The notes: generated by a model from the letters alone, not told the origin. A stretch of 64,000 bases of DNA from Candidatus Pseudothioglobus singularis PS1 (GCF_001281385.1 NZ_CP006911.1:1612001-1676000); one strand, 5' to 3'. Counted from the first letter of the stretch, positions 43,323 through 54,003 are shown. Made by a program: numbers and translations.

Positions 43323-44279
43323 ATGAAGCCAATTAGACTCGGTGTATTGATGGATGATATTTCCAGCATTAAGCCACACAAAGACTCTACTTTTGCAATG
43401 ATGCTTGAGGCGCAGGCGCGTCATTGGGAAATCTATACCTTTGACAGCTCAGACATGTATTACTCAGATGGCAAGGTTATTGCGGATTCAAGAAAAACCT
43501 TGGTGAATGATTCTGAGTCAGACTGGCATTCCCGTGAAGATGCACAACCCCTTTCATTAGGCGCGCTAGATGCTGTATTTATGCGCAAAGATCCGCCTTT
43601 CGATATGGATTATATTTATGCAACTTATCTCCTAGAGCAACTAGAATCGGATGGCGTTCTGGTGGTCAATAAACCTAGTTCTTTGAGGGATGCAAACGAA
43701 AAACTATTTGCCCTTAATTTTCCAGAATGCATTCCGAAAACCCTTGTTAGCTCAAATATTGAAAAACTGAATACCTTTATTAATGAGATAAAAACGGTCG
43801 TCGTTAAACCCCTTGACGGCATGGGAGGGACTGATATATACAAACTCTCCCATGGAGATCATAATATTGAAGAAGTACTTCAAAAGATTACCAATAATCA
43901 AAGTCGTTACATTATGGCGCAAGAATTTTTGCCAGAAATAAAAGAGGGTGATAAACGCATCCTTTTAATCAATGGCAAGCCTGTTGACTATGCACTAGCA
44001 AGGCTTCCTGCTGAGGGTAACTTTAAAGGAAACTTAGCCGCAGGCGCTAAAGGAGTTGGACAGCCTTTGTCAGAGAGAGATCGCTACCTATGCTCACAGA
44101 TCGCGCCAATGCTAATTAAAAAAGAGTTGATGTTTGTGGGTCTTGATGTCATTGGTGATTATATTACTGAGATTAACGTGACCAGTCCTACCTGTATTCG
44201 AGAACTCGACAAACAATTTGGTCTCAATATATCAGCGATGCTTTTAGATGAAGTTGAAGATAGGTTATCCCTGCGCTAG
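43323..44279 (+). CDS. gshB: Glutathione synthetase
   Basis: 318 residues. Ligates glycine to gamma-glutamylcysteine with ATP. I use the ATG at 43323 because the protein then begins MKPIRLGVLMDDI as in the family (upstream in-frame ATGs at 43305 and 43317 exist). DSTFAMMLEAQ, VVNKPSSLRDANEKL, VVKPLDGMGGTDIY and the ATP-grasp end TEINVTSPTCIREL are present. Confidence 0.94.
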   Translation: MKPIRLGVLMDDISSIKPHKDSTFAMMLEAQARHWEIYTFDSSDMYYSDGKVIADSRKTLVNDSESDWHSREDAQPLSLGALDAVFMRKDPPFDMDYIYATYLLEQLESDGVLVVNKPSSLRDANEKLFALNFPECIPKTLVSSNIEKLNTFINEIKTVVVKPLDGMGGTDIYKLSHGDHNIEEVLQKITNNQSRYIMAQEFLPEIKEGDKRILLINGKPVDYALARLPAEGNFKGNLAAGAKGVGQPLSERDRYLCSQIAPMLIKKELMFVGLDVIGDYITEINVTSPTCIRELDKQFGLNISAMLLDEVEDRLSLR

Positions 44280-44666
44280 ATTAAATCCATATTTTGCAAG
44301 CATGACTCCCAGACTTGCGGCCAGAAGTGAGAGGCCTAAATTTAATAAGATATTAATCAGTGCCTGAGAGTAATCTCCGGCGCTAAGCATCTCAACGGAC
44401 TCAATAGAAAGCGCTGACATCGTTGTTAGAGAGCCCGCAAGGCCGACAAGAAGCATCAAGCGATAGGTTTCACTCAGGTAGAGTTTTTCTAAGACAAGTA
44501 CAATTAAAATGCCTGCAAGAAATGATCCAATGATATTAGAAATTAGGGTTCCATAAGGGACACCGTTCCCAAGATATTGAATGGATAAAATGCCTATATA
44601 GTATCGACAGGTAGCGCCAATTGTGGCGCCTATACCGATACTCGCAATAGATGAAAAAGTGCTCAT
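44265..44666 (-). CDS. crcB: Fluoride channel CrcB/FluC
   Basis: 133 residues, four hydrophobic helices. IGATIGATCRYYIG, YGTLISNIIGSFLAG (with the pore-lining Asn) and LLVGLAGSLTTMSALSIE are the Fluc signature segments. Forms a dual-topology dimer that exports fluoride. Overlaps rarA by 4 bases and gshB tail to tail by 15. Confidence 0.9.
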   Translation of the reverse strand: MSTFSSIASIGIGATIGATCRYYIGILSIQYLGNGVPYGTLISNIIGSFLAGILIVLVLEKLYLSETYRLMLLVGLAGSLTTMSALSIESVEMLSAGDYSQALINILLNLGLSLLAASLGVMLAKYGFNLAQG

Positions 44667-45916
44667 AAATCTGACCTAAGCTGATCTAATTTTTCTTTAA
44701 TTTTAATCTCTAGGCCTCTATCAGTGGGCTCATAATAGATCTTTTCTCCCATCTCATCTGGAAAATAAGTCTGCCCCTTACTATAAGCATTGGGCTCATG
44801 ATGCGCATAACGATAATCCTTTCCATGGCCGAGCTCTTCCATGAGCTTCGTGCTTGCATTTCTAAGATGGATAGGCACCTCTAGGTCATTGGTTTCTTTC
44901 GCCTCTGTGATGGCCTCATTAAAGGCAGTATAAACCGCATTTGATTTTGGTGCGCATGCACAAAATACCGCCGCCTGGGCAATCGCACGGTTCCCCTCCT
45001 TGTCCCCCAAGCGCTCATAAACATCCCATGCATTCACCGTGATTTGAAGCGCCCTTGGATCAGCGTTGCCAATGTCTTCAGAGGCAATTGCAAGGAGCCT
45101 CCTCGCAATAACTTTCGGGTCGCAGCCTGAAACAATCATCCTTGCCATCCAATAAAGAGCGCCATCTGGAGAAGATCCTCTGACTGACTTGTGAAAGGCT
45201 GAAAGCTGCTCATAATAAATATCACCCCCTTTATCAAAACTGCTGACTTTACTTTGGAGCGTTTTGACAATATCTTTTTTGCTTAACGCGTGATTAGATT
45301 TATGCGTTAACTGCTCAATAATATTGATGAGTCTGCGCGCATCGCCGTCACTACTATCGATAATAAGAGACAAGGAGCCGTCATTCTCAAGAGTAATGGC
45401 TTGGTCAGTCATAGCCCTCATGGCAATACTTTCAAGCTCCTTGCTACTTAGCTTATTTAGGATATAGACTCTTGCCCTTGATAGCACTGAAGAGTTAATT
45501 TCAAAAGAGGGGTTCTCAGTCGTTGCACCAATTAAAGTAATCAGACCCGACTCAATGTGAGGCAAAAAAGCGTCCTGCTGCGCTTTATTGAATCGATGGA
45601 TCTCGTCTACAAATAGGATCGTGCTTGTATCATTTTGCTTATAGAGTTCAGCGTGCTTAATAACATTTCGAAGCTCTTTGATGCCGTCCAAGACAGCTGA
45701 CATCTGCTCAAAATGTGCGCCCATCTGAGCGCAGATAATTCTTGCTAGGGTTGTCTTTCCTACGCCCGAAGGCCCCCACAAAATCATAGAGTGAAGCTGC
45801 TTGTCACTTAATGCTTTGCCAATTGGCTTGTCAGAATCAAGCAAGTGACGCTGCCCAATAAAATCATTTAGTTCTGATGGTCTTAATTTTTCAGCTAATG
45901 GCTTATAGGTCGACAT
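44663..45916 (-). CDS. rarA: Replication-associated recombination protein RarA (MgsA)
   Basis: 417 residues. AAA+ ATPase: LRPSELNDFIGQRHLL, Walker A WGPSGVGKTTLARI, Walker B FVDEIHRFNKAQQDAFLPH, then the MgsA tetramerisation domain with SVRGSSPDGALYWMARMI. Acts at stalled replication forks. Full length. Confidence 0.95.
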   Translation of the reverse strand: MSTYKPLAEKLRPSELNDFIGQRHLLDSDKPIGKALSDKQLHSMILWGPSGVGKTTLARIICAQMGAHFEQMSAVLDGIKELRNVIKHAELYKQNDTSTILFVDEIHRFNKAQQDAFLPHIESGLITLIGATTENPSFEINSSVLSRARVYILNKLSSKELESIAMRAMTDQAITLENDGSLSLIIDSSDGDARRLINIIEQLTHKSNHALSKKDIVKTLQSKVSSFDKGGDIYYEQLSAFHKSVRGSSPDGALYWMARMIVSGCDPKVIARRLLAIASEDIGNADPRALQITVNAWDVYERLGDKEGNRAIAQAAVFCACAPKSNAVYTAFNEAITEAKETNDLEVPIHLRNASTKLMEELGHGKDYRYAHHEPNAYSKGQTYFPDEMGEKIYYEPTDRGLEIKIKEKLDQLRSDL

Positions 45917-45968
45917 CTTGATTTAGATTAATTAAAATAAGGTGGTATTGTCTCATTATAATTTAGAT

Positions 45969-47138
45969 ATGTTTTTAAGATTTTTTTGTCTTGTTTTTCT
46001 AACCACAAGCGTTTTTGCAAATTCACAGTCTTTTGAAGACTTTCTTGATCAGGTTCGCAAATCTGCAACCGAACAGGGCGTTTCAAAAGTAACCCTTGAC
46101 AAGGCCTTCTTGGGCCTAGTAGAGCCAAAGCCTGAAATTATTGATTCTGATAAATCTCAAGCTGAGTTTACTCAAAATTTTTGGCGTTATGTCAACAAAA
46201 GGGTTAGCAAGACCCGGCTCAATAATGGCAATGATACATTAAATCAAAATGCCACATTACTCAACAAAGCCTCTCAAAAATATGGTGTCCCGGCTCATCT
46301 CATCGTAGCCTTTATGGGCCTTGAGAGTAATTATGGAAACTACATGGGTAACGAGAGGCTTATTCAATCTTTAGCAACTCTAGCCTATGATCCAAGGCGC
46401 TCAAAATTCTTCACAAGAGAGCTCATTGCCGCCCTAAAACTGATGGATAAAAAAACCATCCCGATTGATGCGACTGGCTCATGGGCAGGGGCAATGGGTG
46501 CTGTTCAGTTCATGCCGACCAATGTCATTGCTTATGGCGTTGATGCCAACAATGATGGCAAGGTTGACCTCTGGAATAACAAGGAAGATATCTACGCAAG
46601 TGCTGCAAACTTTCTCAGTGAGCTTGGCTGGAAAAAAGGCGAGAAATGGGGCCGTGAAGCTTTAATACCTAAAAACTTTGACTACCGATTAACTGGCTTA
46701 AATGTTGAAAAGACGGTGAATGAATGGGCAGCACTTGGTGTTCTTAAAGGGAATCGATCAGCCCTTCCAAAATCTAATTTTAAGGCCTCATTAATTGTTC
46801 CGATGGGCCATAAAGGTCCTGCTTTTTTGGTCTACAGAAATTTTGAAGTGATTATGGGTTGGAACCGCTCAATCCTTTATGCACTCTCTGTAGCCTACTT
46901 ATCGGATAGACTGAACGGCGCTGGAAGACTCTCTGCAAAACCACTGGATGAGCCACTTCTGAGTAGAGAAGATGTGATGCAGATTCAAAACACCCTGAAC
47001 CTCTTAGGCTATGACACCGGTACGCCTGATGGAATGGCTGGACCCAAAACAAGACAGGCCACCAGAAAATTCCAATCTGATATCGGCTTTGTGGCAGATG
47101 GCTACGTTGGATACGAACTATTTCAACAACTCCAATGA
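45969..47138 (+). CDS. Lytic murein transglycosylase with peptidoglycan-binding domain (MltB-type)
   Basis: 389 residues from the ATG at 45969, which gives a signal peptide ending SVFA; the frame also opens at 45942. SLT_2/MltB domain: VAFMGLESNYGNYMG (catalytic Glu), SWAGAMGAVQFMPTN and DLWNNKEDIYASAANFLSEL. A PG_binding_1 domain closes the chain (IQNTLNLLGYDTGTPDGMAG). No lipobox, so a soluble periplasmic form. Its 3'-end overlaps ruvX by 4 bases. Confidence 0.92.
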   Translation: MFLRFFCLVFLTTSVFANSQSFEDFLDQVRKSATEQGVSKVTLDKAFLGLVEPKPEIIDSDKSQAEFTQNFWRYVNKRVSKTRLNNGNDTLNQNATLLNKASQKYGVPAHLIVAFMGLESNYGNYMGNERLIQSLATLAYDPRRSKFFTRELIAALKLMDKKTIPIDATGSWAGAMGAVQFMPTNVIAYGVDANNDGKVDLWNNKEDIYASAANFLSELGWKKGEKWGREALIPKNFDYRLTGLNVEKTVNEWAALGVLKGNRSALPKSNFKASLIVPMGHKGPAFLVYRNFEVIMGWNRSILYALSVAYLSDRLNGAGRLSAKPLDEPLLSREDVMQIQNTLNLLGYDTGTPDGMAGPKTRQATRKFQSDIGFVADGYVGYELFQQLQ

Positions 47139-47563
47139 CCATCAAAACCTATCTTGGTTTTGATGTTGGTACGAAACGAACAGGCGTAGCTATTGCAAAT
47201 AGTCTAACCGCCCAGGCGAATGGAATTGACACTGTCATTCACAACAAGGATGGCTCAACAAACTGGAAAGATCTTCAACATCTTATCAGTCAGCATAGTC
47301 CAGATGGATTCATCGTTGGACTCCCACTTGATAAGGACAATCAAGAGCAGGAAATGACTTTCATCGCAAAATCATTTGCAAGAAAGCTGGAGGAGCGTTT
47401 TAACATTCCTGTCTTTTTTATCGACGAATATTTATCCTCTTCAGAGGCAAAAAACCAACTAAAATGGCACTACGCTCACAAAAACGCTGATAGGGCTGAT
47501 GTAGATAAACGATCAGCTGAACTAATTTTGCAGACTTGGCTCAATGAAACCACACACGATTAG
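47135..47563 (+). CDS. RuvX/YqgF-family pre-16S rRNA nuclease
   Basis: 142 residues. Starts YLGFDVGTKRTGVAIAN and has FIVGLPLDKD, VFFIDEYLSSSEA and DKRSAELILQTWL, the RNase H-like fold of YqgF, which trims the 16S rRNA 5'-end. Overlaps both mltB-type and pyrB genes. Confidence 0.93.
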   Translation: MTIKTYLGFDVGTKRTGVAIANSLTAQANGIDTVIHNKDGSTNWKDLQHLISQHSPDGFIVGLPLDKDNQEQEMTFIAKSFARKLEERFNIPVFFIDEYLSSSEAKNQLKWHYAHKNADRADVDKRSAELILQTWLNETTHD

Positions 47564-48503
47564 CAACGATGCACAGCTCAACTCGAATGGAAGGTTATCT
47601 CATCTATTAGGGCTAGAAGGCCTTCCCAAAAATCAAATTGAAAAAATACTCGATGTTGCCGATGATCTGATAGATAAAAAAGGCAACCTTCAAAAAACTA
47701 AAATCTTGAGGGATATGTCGGTTGCCAATCTCTTCTTTGAACCCTCAACACGAACACGAAACACCTTTGAGATTGCTGGAAAGAGGACCAGCGCCAAAAC
47801 GATAAACGTAGACCTGGCGAACTCGGCGACCAAGAAGAATGAGACCTTGATGGATACAATGCATACCCTCAAGGCGATGCAGATTGATATGTTTGTCATC
47901 AGGCATAAGCAAAATGGCCTTCCGCATCATGTCGCTGAAAATATAAAGGGCGTGTCCATCATCAATGCTGGTGATGGCATCAATGCGCATCCAACTCAGG
48001 CGCTATTAGATGTGCTCACTATTCGTCAACACAAGAAGGCGTTTGATAATCTATCGGTCGCCATTGTTGGTGATATTAGGCACTCTCGCGTAGCGCGGTC
48101 CGGAATACAAGCCATGAAAACTTTGGGAACAACGGATATTCGTTTGATTGCTCCTGAGACGCTTCATTACAAAGAAGAGACTCCAGGGTTAGAGCGCTTT
48201 GATAATCTGGATCAGGGTATTGAGGGGGCTGATGTTATTATCTCTTTGAGGCTACAAAAAGAGAGAATGATTGCCGCAGATATCCCTGATGAACAGACCT
48301 ATTTTGAAGGATTTGGCCTTACTAATGAAAGATTGAAGCTTGCTAAACCCGATGCAATTGTGATGCATCCTGGACCCGTTAATAGAGGCATAGAGCTGAG
48401 CTCTAATGTTGCTGATGGACCTCAATCGGTGATACTTCAACAGGTGACCAACGGCATTGCAGTGCGCATGGCTGTTATGGAAATACTTGCTGGTGCTTTT
48501 TAA
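47544..48503 (+). CDS. pyrB: Aspartate carbamoyltransferase catalytic chain
   Basis: 319 residues. FFEPSTRTRNTFEIAGKR, NAGDGINAHPTQALLDVLTI and MHPGPVNRG are the carbamoyl-phosphate and aspartate site motifs. Second step of pyrimidine synthesis. The ruvX-pyrB order is usual in gammaproteobacteria (with pyrR or pyrC elsewhere). No pyrI follows, so it is likely the unregulated or DHO-associated class. Confidence 0.95.
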   Translation: MKPHTISNDAQLNSNGRLSHLLGLEGLPKNQIEKILDVADDLIDKKGNLQKTKILRDMSVANLFFEPSTRTRNTFEIAGKRTSAKTINVDLANSATKKNETLMDTMHTLKAMQIDMFVIRHKQNGLPHHVAENIKGVSIINAGDGINAHPTQALLDVLTIRQHKKAFDNLSVAIVGDIRHSRVARSGIQAMKTLGTTDIRLIAPETLHYKEETPGLERFDNLDQGIEGADVIISLRLQKERMIAADIPDEQTYFEGFGLTNERLKLAKPDAIVMHPGPVNRGIELSSNVADGPQSVILQQVTNGIAVRMAVMEILAGAF

Positions 48504-48506
48504 ATC

Positions 48507-49064
48507 ATGAGCCAGTCCATTAATTATGATCTTGCAAAAGATGCACTTCATAAACTCAACACCGACGATACGATCTCATCTGCGCACGGCCTACTATGCG
48601 GCTTTTATTGTGTCAAACAAGATATCCATCTGGATGAATGGCTCAATGAAATCCTAGTGAGCATTGATCTTAACAACCTCCTTGAAAAGGAAGCGCGCCA
48701 GGTACTAGCCGAGATATTCAACAATACCAGTGAGCAACTTGGCGACCCAACGCTCAACTTTTGGCCTGTGATTGCAGACGATGACTCGCCTCTCAGGGAG
48801 CAGGCAAATACACTGATTGAATGGTGCCAAGGGTACCTAGTGGGCCTAGGCCTTAGCTCAGTAGAGACCTCTGATGAAGAGGTAACAGAGATGATTAAAG
48901 ATATCAGTGAAATATCTCAGCTTGATGCAGATCTTCTGGATACTGATGATAATACTGAGGATTTTTATGAGATCGTTGAGTTCGTTAGAATTGGCGTTTT
49001 ATTTATTCAAGAAACGCTTCAGCCCTCAAAACAGGACTTTATTAGCCCAACCCAACTCCACTGA
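48507..49064 (+). CDS. UPF0149 (YgfB/YecA) family protein
   Basis: 185 residues. ISSAHGLLCGFYCV, WCQGYLVGLGL and EFVRIGVLFIQETLQP are the UPF0149 motifs. Acidic, helical, cytoplasmic; its role is poorly known. Starts 3 bases after pyrB. Confidence 0.9.
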   Translation: MSQSINYDLAKDALHKLNTDDTISSAHGLLCGFYCVKQDIHLDEWLNEILVSIDLNNLLEKEARQVLAEIFNNTSEQLGDPTLNFWPVIADDDSPLREQANTLIEWCQGYLVGLGLSSVETSDEEVTEMIKDISEISQLDADLLDTDDNTEDFYEIVEFVRIGVLFIQETLQPSKQDFISPTQLH

Positions 49065-49169
49065 AAGTTATCATTTGATTTAATAGGAATCATTCTTATT
49101 AAGGCTTATAATATCAATTAGCTCATTAGGGCTGATCTATAAAAACTTTAATAACTTTAGGAGTAAGGA

Positions 49170-49538
49170 ATGACTTTATCAAATTTATTTAAAGCACAAG
49201 CAATCTTTGTCTGGCTCTATGCAGCATTATTTTGGGTGGCACCTGAGATGGCTGCTCAAGGACCTGGCTGGACTTTAACACCTAATATGGTTTCTTTTGG
49301 ACAAATCTTAGCGATTCCATTATTTGCTCTAGGATTGTTCTCATGGATGGCACCAAGCTGGGTTGGAGACAACCTAATGAAAGTTGGAATGATCTTTGGT
49401 GTATACATTAACCTTGGTCTCGTTGCAGTTCAGGTATTACATATATCAACTGGAGCAGCTAAATTTGACCCAATGGGAATGATACCAGCTCTAATTTTAG
49501 CAGCATTATTCTTTTGGAAAACTCGCGCTTCAAGCTAG
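49170..49538 (+). CDS. Small four-helix membrane protein, paralogue of the gene at 17344
   Basis: 122 residues, four hydrophobic segments, with SWVGDNLMKVGM and LAALFFWKTR matching the protein at 17344-17712. A ribosome site (TAGGAG) precedes the ATG and a terminator follows, so it is a single-gene unit. Function unknown. Confidence 0.75.
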   Translation: MTLSNLFKAQAIFVWLYAALFWVAPEMAAQGPGWTLTPNMVSFGQILAIPLFALGLFSWMAPSWVGDNLMKVGMIFGVYINLGLVAVQVLHISTGAAKFDPMGMIPALILAALFFWKTRASS

Positions 49539-49554
49539 ATAGTAAGTTATAAAA

Positions 49555-49588
49555 AAAGCCGAATTAAACTTTGGTCTAATTCGGCTTT
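49555..49588. terminator. Bidirectional terminator
   Basis: AAAGCCGAATTA (49555-49566) and TAATTCGGCTTT (49577-49588) form a perfect 12-bp stem with a 10-base loop and flanking A and T runs. It serves the plus-strand membrane gene and the minus-strand tRNA-Phe. Confidence 0.88.
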
Positions 49589-49593
49589 AAATA

Positions 49594-49669
49594 TGGTGGC
49601 CACACCTAGAATTGAACTAGGGACACAGGGATTTTCAGTCCCTTGCTCTACCAACTGAGCTATATGGCC
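49594..49669 (-). tRNA. tRNA-Phe (GAA)
   Basis: Minus-strand cloverleaf: acceptor GGCCATA with TGTGGCC, D-arm GCTCAGTTGGTAGAGC, anticodon arm GGGACTGAAAATCCC with anticodon GAA, T-arm CTAGTTCAATTCTAG and encoded CCA. Confidence 0.95.
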
Positions 49670-49739
49670 AAATCGCGTAATTATACACAAGGCAAATCAT
49701 AATTGAGTTTGAATTTAAAGGCTCTAAGCCTTGCCTAGT

Positions 49740-50711
<972 letters not shown>

Positions 50712-50734
50712 TCAAATGAGTATTATAAGCTGTC

Positions 50735-53050
50735 TTGAAAAAAAATAATAAACGAACCACTCAAAATACCCCTATAAATAATCCGCGCTCAAAACTCGTC
50801 AGCGAATCTATTTTTATTTTGCTTTTGACTGCTGGGGCTGTTTTTTTTATTGCACTAATAACAAGTGCACCGTCTGAAGACCCCTGGACTGGGGGAGCAG
50901 TCCTTAGCAAGCCAGTAATGAATAGCGCAGGAATATTTGGTGCCTACTTAAGTGACATTAGCATTGGAATATTGGGATATGTCTCTTATGTAATTCCAAT
51001 ATCTGTTATATGGTTGGGCTATAACTTTCATCGAGATGCAAACAAAGAAAGGCAGAGCCAGCTTACCTTCCTAATTCGTCTCATTTCTTATTTTATAATG
51101 CTGTTCTTTATTGCAGCGCTTGCACATCAATATGCACCTGAAATAAAAGTGATGGATGGACTAAAAGAAACCTTTTTGGCTGGCGGGATGATCGGTAAAT
51201 CAATGCATGAGCTCCTCTTTTATGACCTTTTTGAGGACTCTTCAACACTCATTTATGTTGGAATCATACTGGTGAGTTTTAGTATCGCGACTAGCGCTTC
51301 TTGGAAAAATATTACTACCTCACTGTTCAAAAATCGTCTCAATACAAGAGAAAAGACTCAAGACAAGCCAAAGAAGGAAAAAATAAAGCCAGAAATCATT
51401 AGCTCTAAACCCGCTTCTGCAGACTCCGTCAAAATAGATAAAACCAATAAAGCAGAGAAAGCTGAAAAACCTAAGAAGGCTGAGAAGCCTCAAAAAGAAC
51501 AAGGCAGCAACCTATTTAAATCTGGCACTTCGGGTGGTCTGCCAGGCTTATCATTACTTGATGATGTTGATAACTCTGGTCTTGGCTACACAGAAGAGTT
51601 TTTGGTTGAAATGGGTCAGCAAGTTGAAATTAAGCTGAAAGACTTTGGTTTTGATGTCACCATCACAGCAGTCACCCCAGGCCCTGTTGTCACTCAATTT
51701 GAAATATCTCTAGCACCTGGCATTAAAGTCAGTCAAATTATGAACCTTAACAAAGATCTCGCCAGAGCGCTTCTTGTTGAGAGCGTAAGAATCGTGGATG
51801 TGATTCCTGGAAAGCCAGTCATTGGACTTGAAATACCAAATAACAATCGCGAGATGATCGGCCTTAAAGAAATTCTCTCAAGTGAGGCTTTTTCCAAGGC
51901 AAAATCTACACTCTCTATGGGCCTTGGTAAGGATATTAATGGCTTACCAGTAGTAGTTGATCTTGCAAAAATGCCTCACTTACTGGTAGCCGGTGCGACA
52001 GGAATGGGCAAGTCAGTAGGCCTCAATGCGATTATTTTAAGTATCCTCTATAAAGCTTCACCTGAGCAAGTCAGACTGATCATGATTGACCCTAAAATTG
52101 TAGAGTTGGCCTCATATGCTGACATACCTCACCTTCTAACCCCAGTAGTGACAAACATGAATGAAGCTGCAAGTGCGCTCTGGTGGTGCGTCAATGAAAT
52201 GGAAAGGCGTTATAGTCTCCTTGCAAAGTTTGGCGTTAGAAATATTGAATCATTCAACGAAAAACAGCGGCTCGCTAAAAAGTCTGGCAAGCCACTTTTA
52301 GACCCCTCTTTTAATCCAGAAATTGCAAAAGAAGGAGAGAAGCACCCAGAACTTGAAGCGCTACCTCTGATTGTCATCGTGATTGATGAATACGCTGACA
52401 TGTTGGGTGCACTAGCACAAGAAGATAAAGCTAAATCAAAACGAGTTGAGAGCCTCATTGTTCGCATTGCACAAAAAGCACGTGCTGCAGGTATGCATCT
52501 AATTGTTGCCACGCAGAGACCGAGTGTTGACGTGATAACGGGCCTTATCAAATCCAATATTCCAACAAGAGTATCGTTCAAAGTCTCCTCTAAAACAGAC
52601 TCTAGAACAATCTTAGATCAGTCTGGCGCCGAACAGCTCCTGGGTATGGGTGATATGCTCTATATGGCTCCAGGAATGTCTCATCTCACTAGAGTTCATG
52701 GCGCCTTTGTTGAAGATAGCGAGATACTGAGAGTTGTCAAACACCTTAAAAAACACTCAAATCCTAACTATTTAGATGGCATATTAAATCCCAAATCTGA
52801 GCCAACGAGTGACAATGGATCTAGCCAAGCTAGTGGTGAACTTGATCCACTCTTTGATGAAGCTGTTCAGATTGTTACATCAACAAGAAGGGCATCCATA
52901 TCAAGCCTTCAAAGAAGAATGCGAATTGGCTACAACCGTGCGGCCAGAATTATTGAAGATATGGAGTCAAGTGGAATTGTTAGCGCCATGAATAGTGCTG
53001 GAAATCGAGATGTTATAGCTCCTGAACCAATTGAACCAGATGGAAACTAA
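50735..53050 (+). CDS. ftsK: DNA translocase FtsK
   Basis: 771 residues from a TTG start codon at 50735. Four N-terminal membrane helices (about 22-190), a short Lys/Glu/Pro linker, then the motor with Walker A VAGATGMGKSVGLNAI and VIVIDEYADMLGAL, and a C-terminal gamma winged helix (SSLQRRMRIGYNRAARII) that reads KOPS sites. Moves chromosome dimers at the septum. The linker is shorter than in E. coli, as in many small marine genomes. Confidence 0.95.
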   Translation: MKKNNKRTTQNTPINNPRSKLVSESIFILLLTAGAVFFIALITSAPSEDPWTGGAVLSKPVMNSAGIFGAYLSDISIGILGYVSYVIPISVIWLGYNFHRDANKERQSQLTFLIRLISYFIMLFFIAALAHQYAPEIKVMDGLKETFLAGGMIGKSMHELLFYDLFEDSSTLIYVGIILVSFSIATSASWKNITTSLFKNRLNTREKTQDKPKKEKIKPEIISSKPASADSVKIDKTNKAEKAEKPKKAEKPQKEQGSNLFKSGTSGGLPGLSLLDDVDNSGLGYTEEFLVEMGQQVEIKLKDFGFDVTITAVTPGPVVTQFEISLAPGIKVSQIMNLNKDLARALLVESVRIVDVIPGKPVIGLEIPNNNREMIGLKEILSSEAFSKAKSTLSMGLGKDINGLPVVVDLAKMPHLLVAGATGMGKSVGLNAIILSILYKASPEQVRLIMIDPKIVELASYADIPHLLTPVVTNMNEAASALWWCVNEMERRYSLLAKFGVRNIESFNEKQRLAKKSGKPLLDPSFNPEIAKEGEKHPELEALPLIVIVIDEYADMLGALAQEDKAKSKRVESLIVRIAQKARAAGMHLIVATQRPSVDVITGLIKSNIPTRVSFKVSSKTDSRTILDQSGAEQLLGMGDMLYMAPGMSHLTRVHGAFVEDSEILRVVKHLKKHSNPNYLDGILNPKSEPTSDNGSSQASGELDPLFDEAVQIVTSTRRASISSLQRRMRIGYNRAARIIEDMESSGIVSAMNSAGNRDVIAPEPIEPDGN

Positions 53051-53131
53051 TTAAGAAACCTTTCGACCTAAAAGAATCTTTTGAATTTAGTACGAATTCA
53101 TCTTTATTTCAGTTAATGATTTACTTTATGG

Positions 53132-53272
53132 CTAGCCGACAAAAGACTCTGCTGCAGGAAGATACTGAAGCAATGTTAATATTCCGAGATATACAACTAT
53201 AAACATCGCTGCCATTACTCCCAAACATACAGCAACTAACTTTGGAATATCCCTAATCTCTTGATTACTCAT
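53132..53272 (-). CDS. Tiny single-helix membrane protein
   Basis: 46 residues, one hydrophobic helix (AVCLGVMAAMFIVVYLGILT) after a charged start (MSNQEIRDIPK). Its ATG follows the stop of the 33-residue gene by one base. An in-frame start at 53320 overlaps that gene and is not preferred. Size and shape recall small subunits of respiratory complexes, but no family is recognised. Confidence 0.55.
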   Translation of the reverse strand: MSNQEIRDIPKLVAVCLGVMAAMFIVVYLGILTLLQYLPAAESFVG

Positions 53273-53273
53273 A

Positions 53274-53375
53274 TTAAGTAAGCTCTTTAAATAGAAGGCC
53301 AACAAAGACCAAGCCTGCAATAAAAATGCTTATACAAAATGCGCCCATAAATAATGGGCTAAATAGTATATCCAT
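53274..53375 (-). CDS. Tiny single-helix membrane protein
   Basis: 33 residues, mostly one hydrophobic helix (ISIFIAGLVFVGLLF) ending KELT. A clear ribosome site (GAGGAGA) lies before the ATG. Coupled to the 46-residue gene downstream. No family recognised. Confidence 0.55.
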   Translation of the reverse strand: MDILFSPLFMGAFCISIFIAGLVFVGLLFKELT

Positions 53376-53450
53376 AATCTCCTCAAAAAATAATTCGAAA
53401 GTTAAAAAGTGTTATGACGCCTAAAACCTGAAAGTAGAGAAAAAAGGAGT

Positions 53451-53864
53451 TTGTCTGCAGTAATTACTCTATTTCCAAGTTCAAGACGCCAAAACGCTTT
53501 GAATGGTATGTCAAATGAACGTGTGAAGGCGATCAGCCGCTTAAGAGACACCTCTATCATTTTATTGATAGTCGTTACAGCTGGCCTTGGTTTAAATACT
53601 ATTTTTGACTCTTACCATCATGCATCCCAAAAAGATGTGTCTGAGATGTTACTTCTATCAGAATACTTAAAGAGTGTTGCGACCTTGAGGGCTAACGCTT
53701 CTCTGATTGAAAATGTTGGGATAGCTTACAAAGTCCACATGCTGGTAGGTATGACTATTTTCTTAATATTTCCATTTACAAGGCTTGTACATGTTTGGAG
53801 TGTTCCTGTGACATATTTAAAACGCCCTTATCAGATCGTTCGATCTAAAATTTCAGGCAGATAG
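53451..53864 (+). pseudogene. Remnant of respiratory nitrate reductase gamma subunit (NarI), N-terminus missing
   Basis: The frame (137 residues from a doubtful TTG; or 118 from the ATG at 53508) matches only the last half of NarI: SNERVKAISRLRDTSIILLI, IAYKVHMLVGMTIFL, FPFTRLVHVWSVPVTYL and YQIVRS. H96 and H114 are 18 apart, like haem ligands H187 and H205 of E. coli NarI, but the first three helices with the other two haem ligands are absent. The three other narGHJ genes are not in the window. Most likely a decayed remnant; a shortened functional cytochrome is possible. Confidence 0.7.
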
Positions 53865-53966
53865 TCTTAAGACTTGACGTGCTAATTAATTTAAAGTTAC
53901 TTCTATTTGGAGGTTTAATTACCTCATATGTATTCTGTATATCTATCTTAGAACAAGAGAAATACC

Positions 53967-53995
53967 TTGACCAAAGTTTTTTGATACTATATAGT
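53967..53995 (+). promoter_or_regulatory. Strong sigma70 promoter of the dpp operon
   Basis: TTGACC (53967-53972), exactly 17 bases, TATAGT (53990-53995). Transcription should begin near 54002, right at the left foot of the hairpin at 54004-54037. Confidence 0.7.
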
Positions 53996-54003
53996 TGTAG
54001 TAA

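Noticed and set aside
53865-53966. Short frame after the narI remnant
   Set aside because: No good start or ribosome site, and it runs into the dpp promoter and hairpin.
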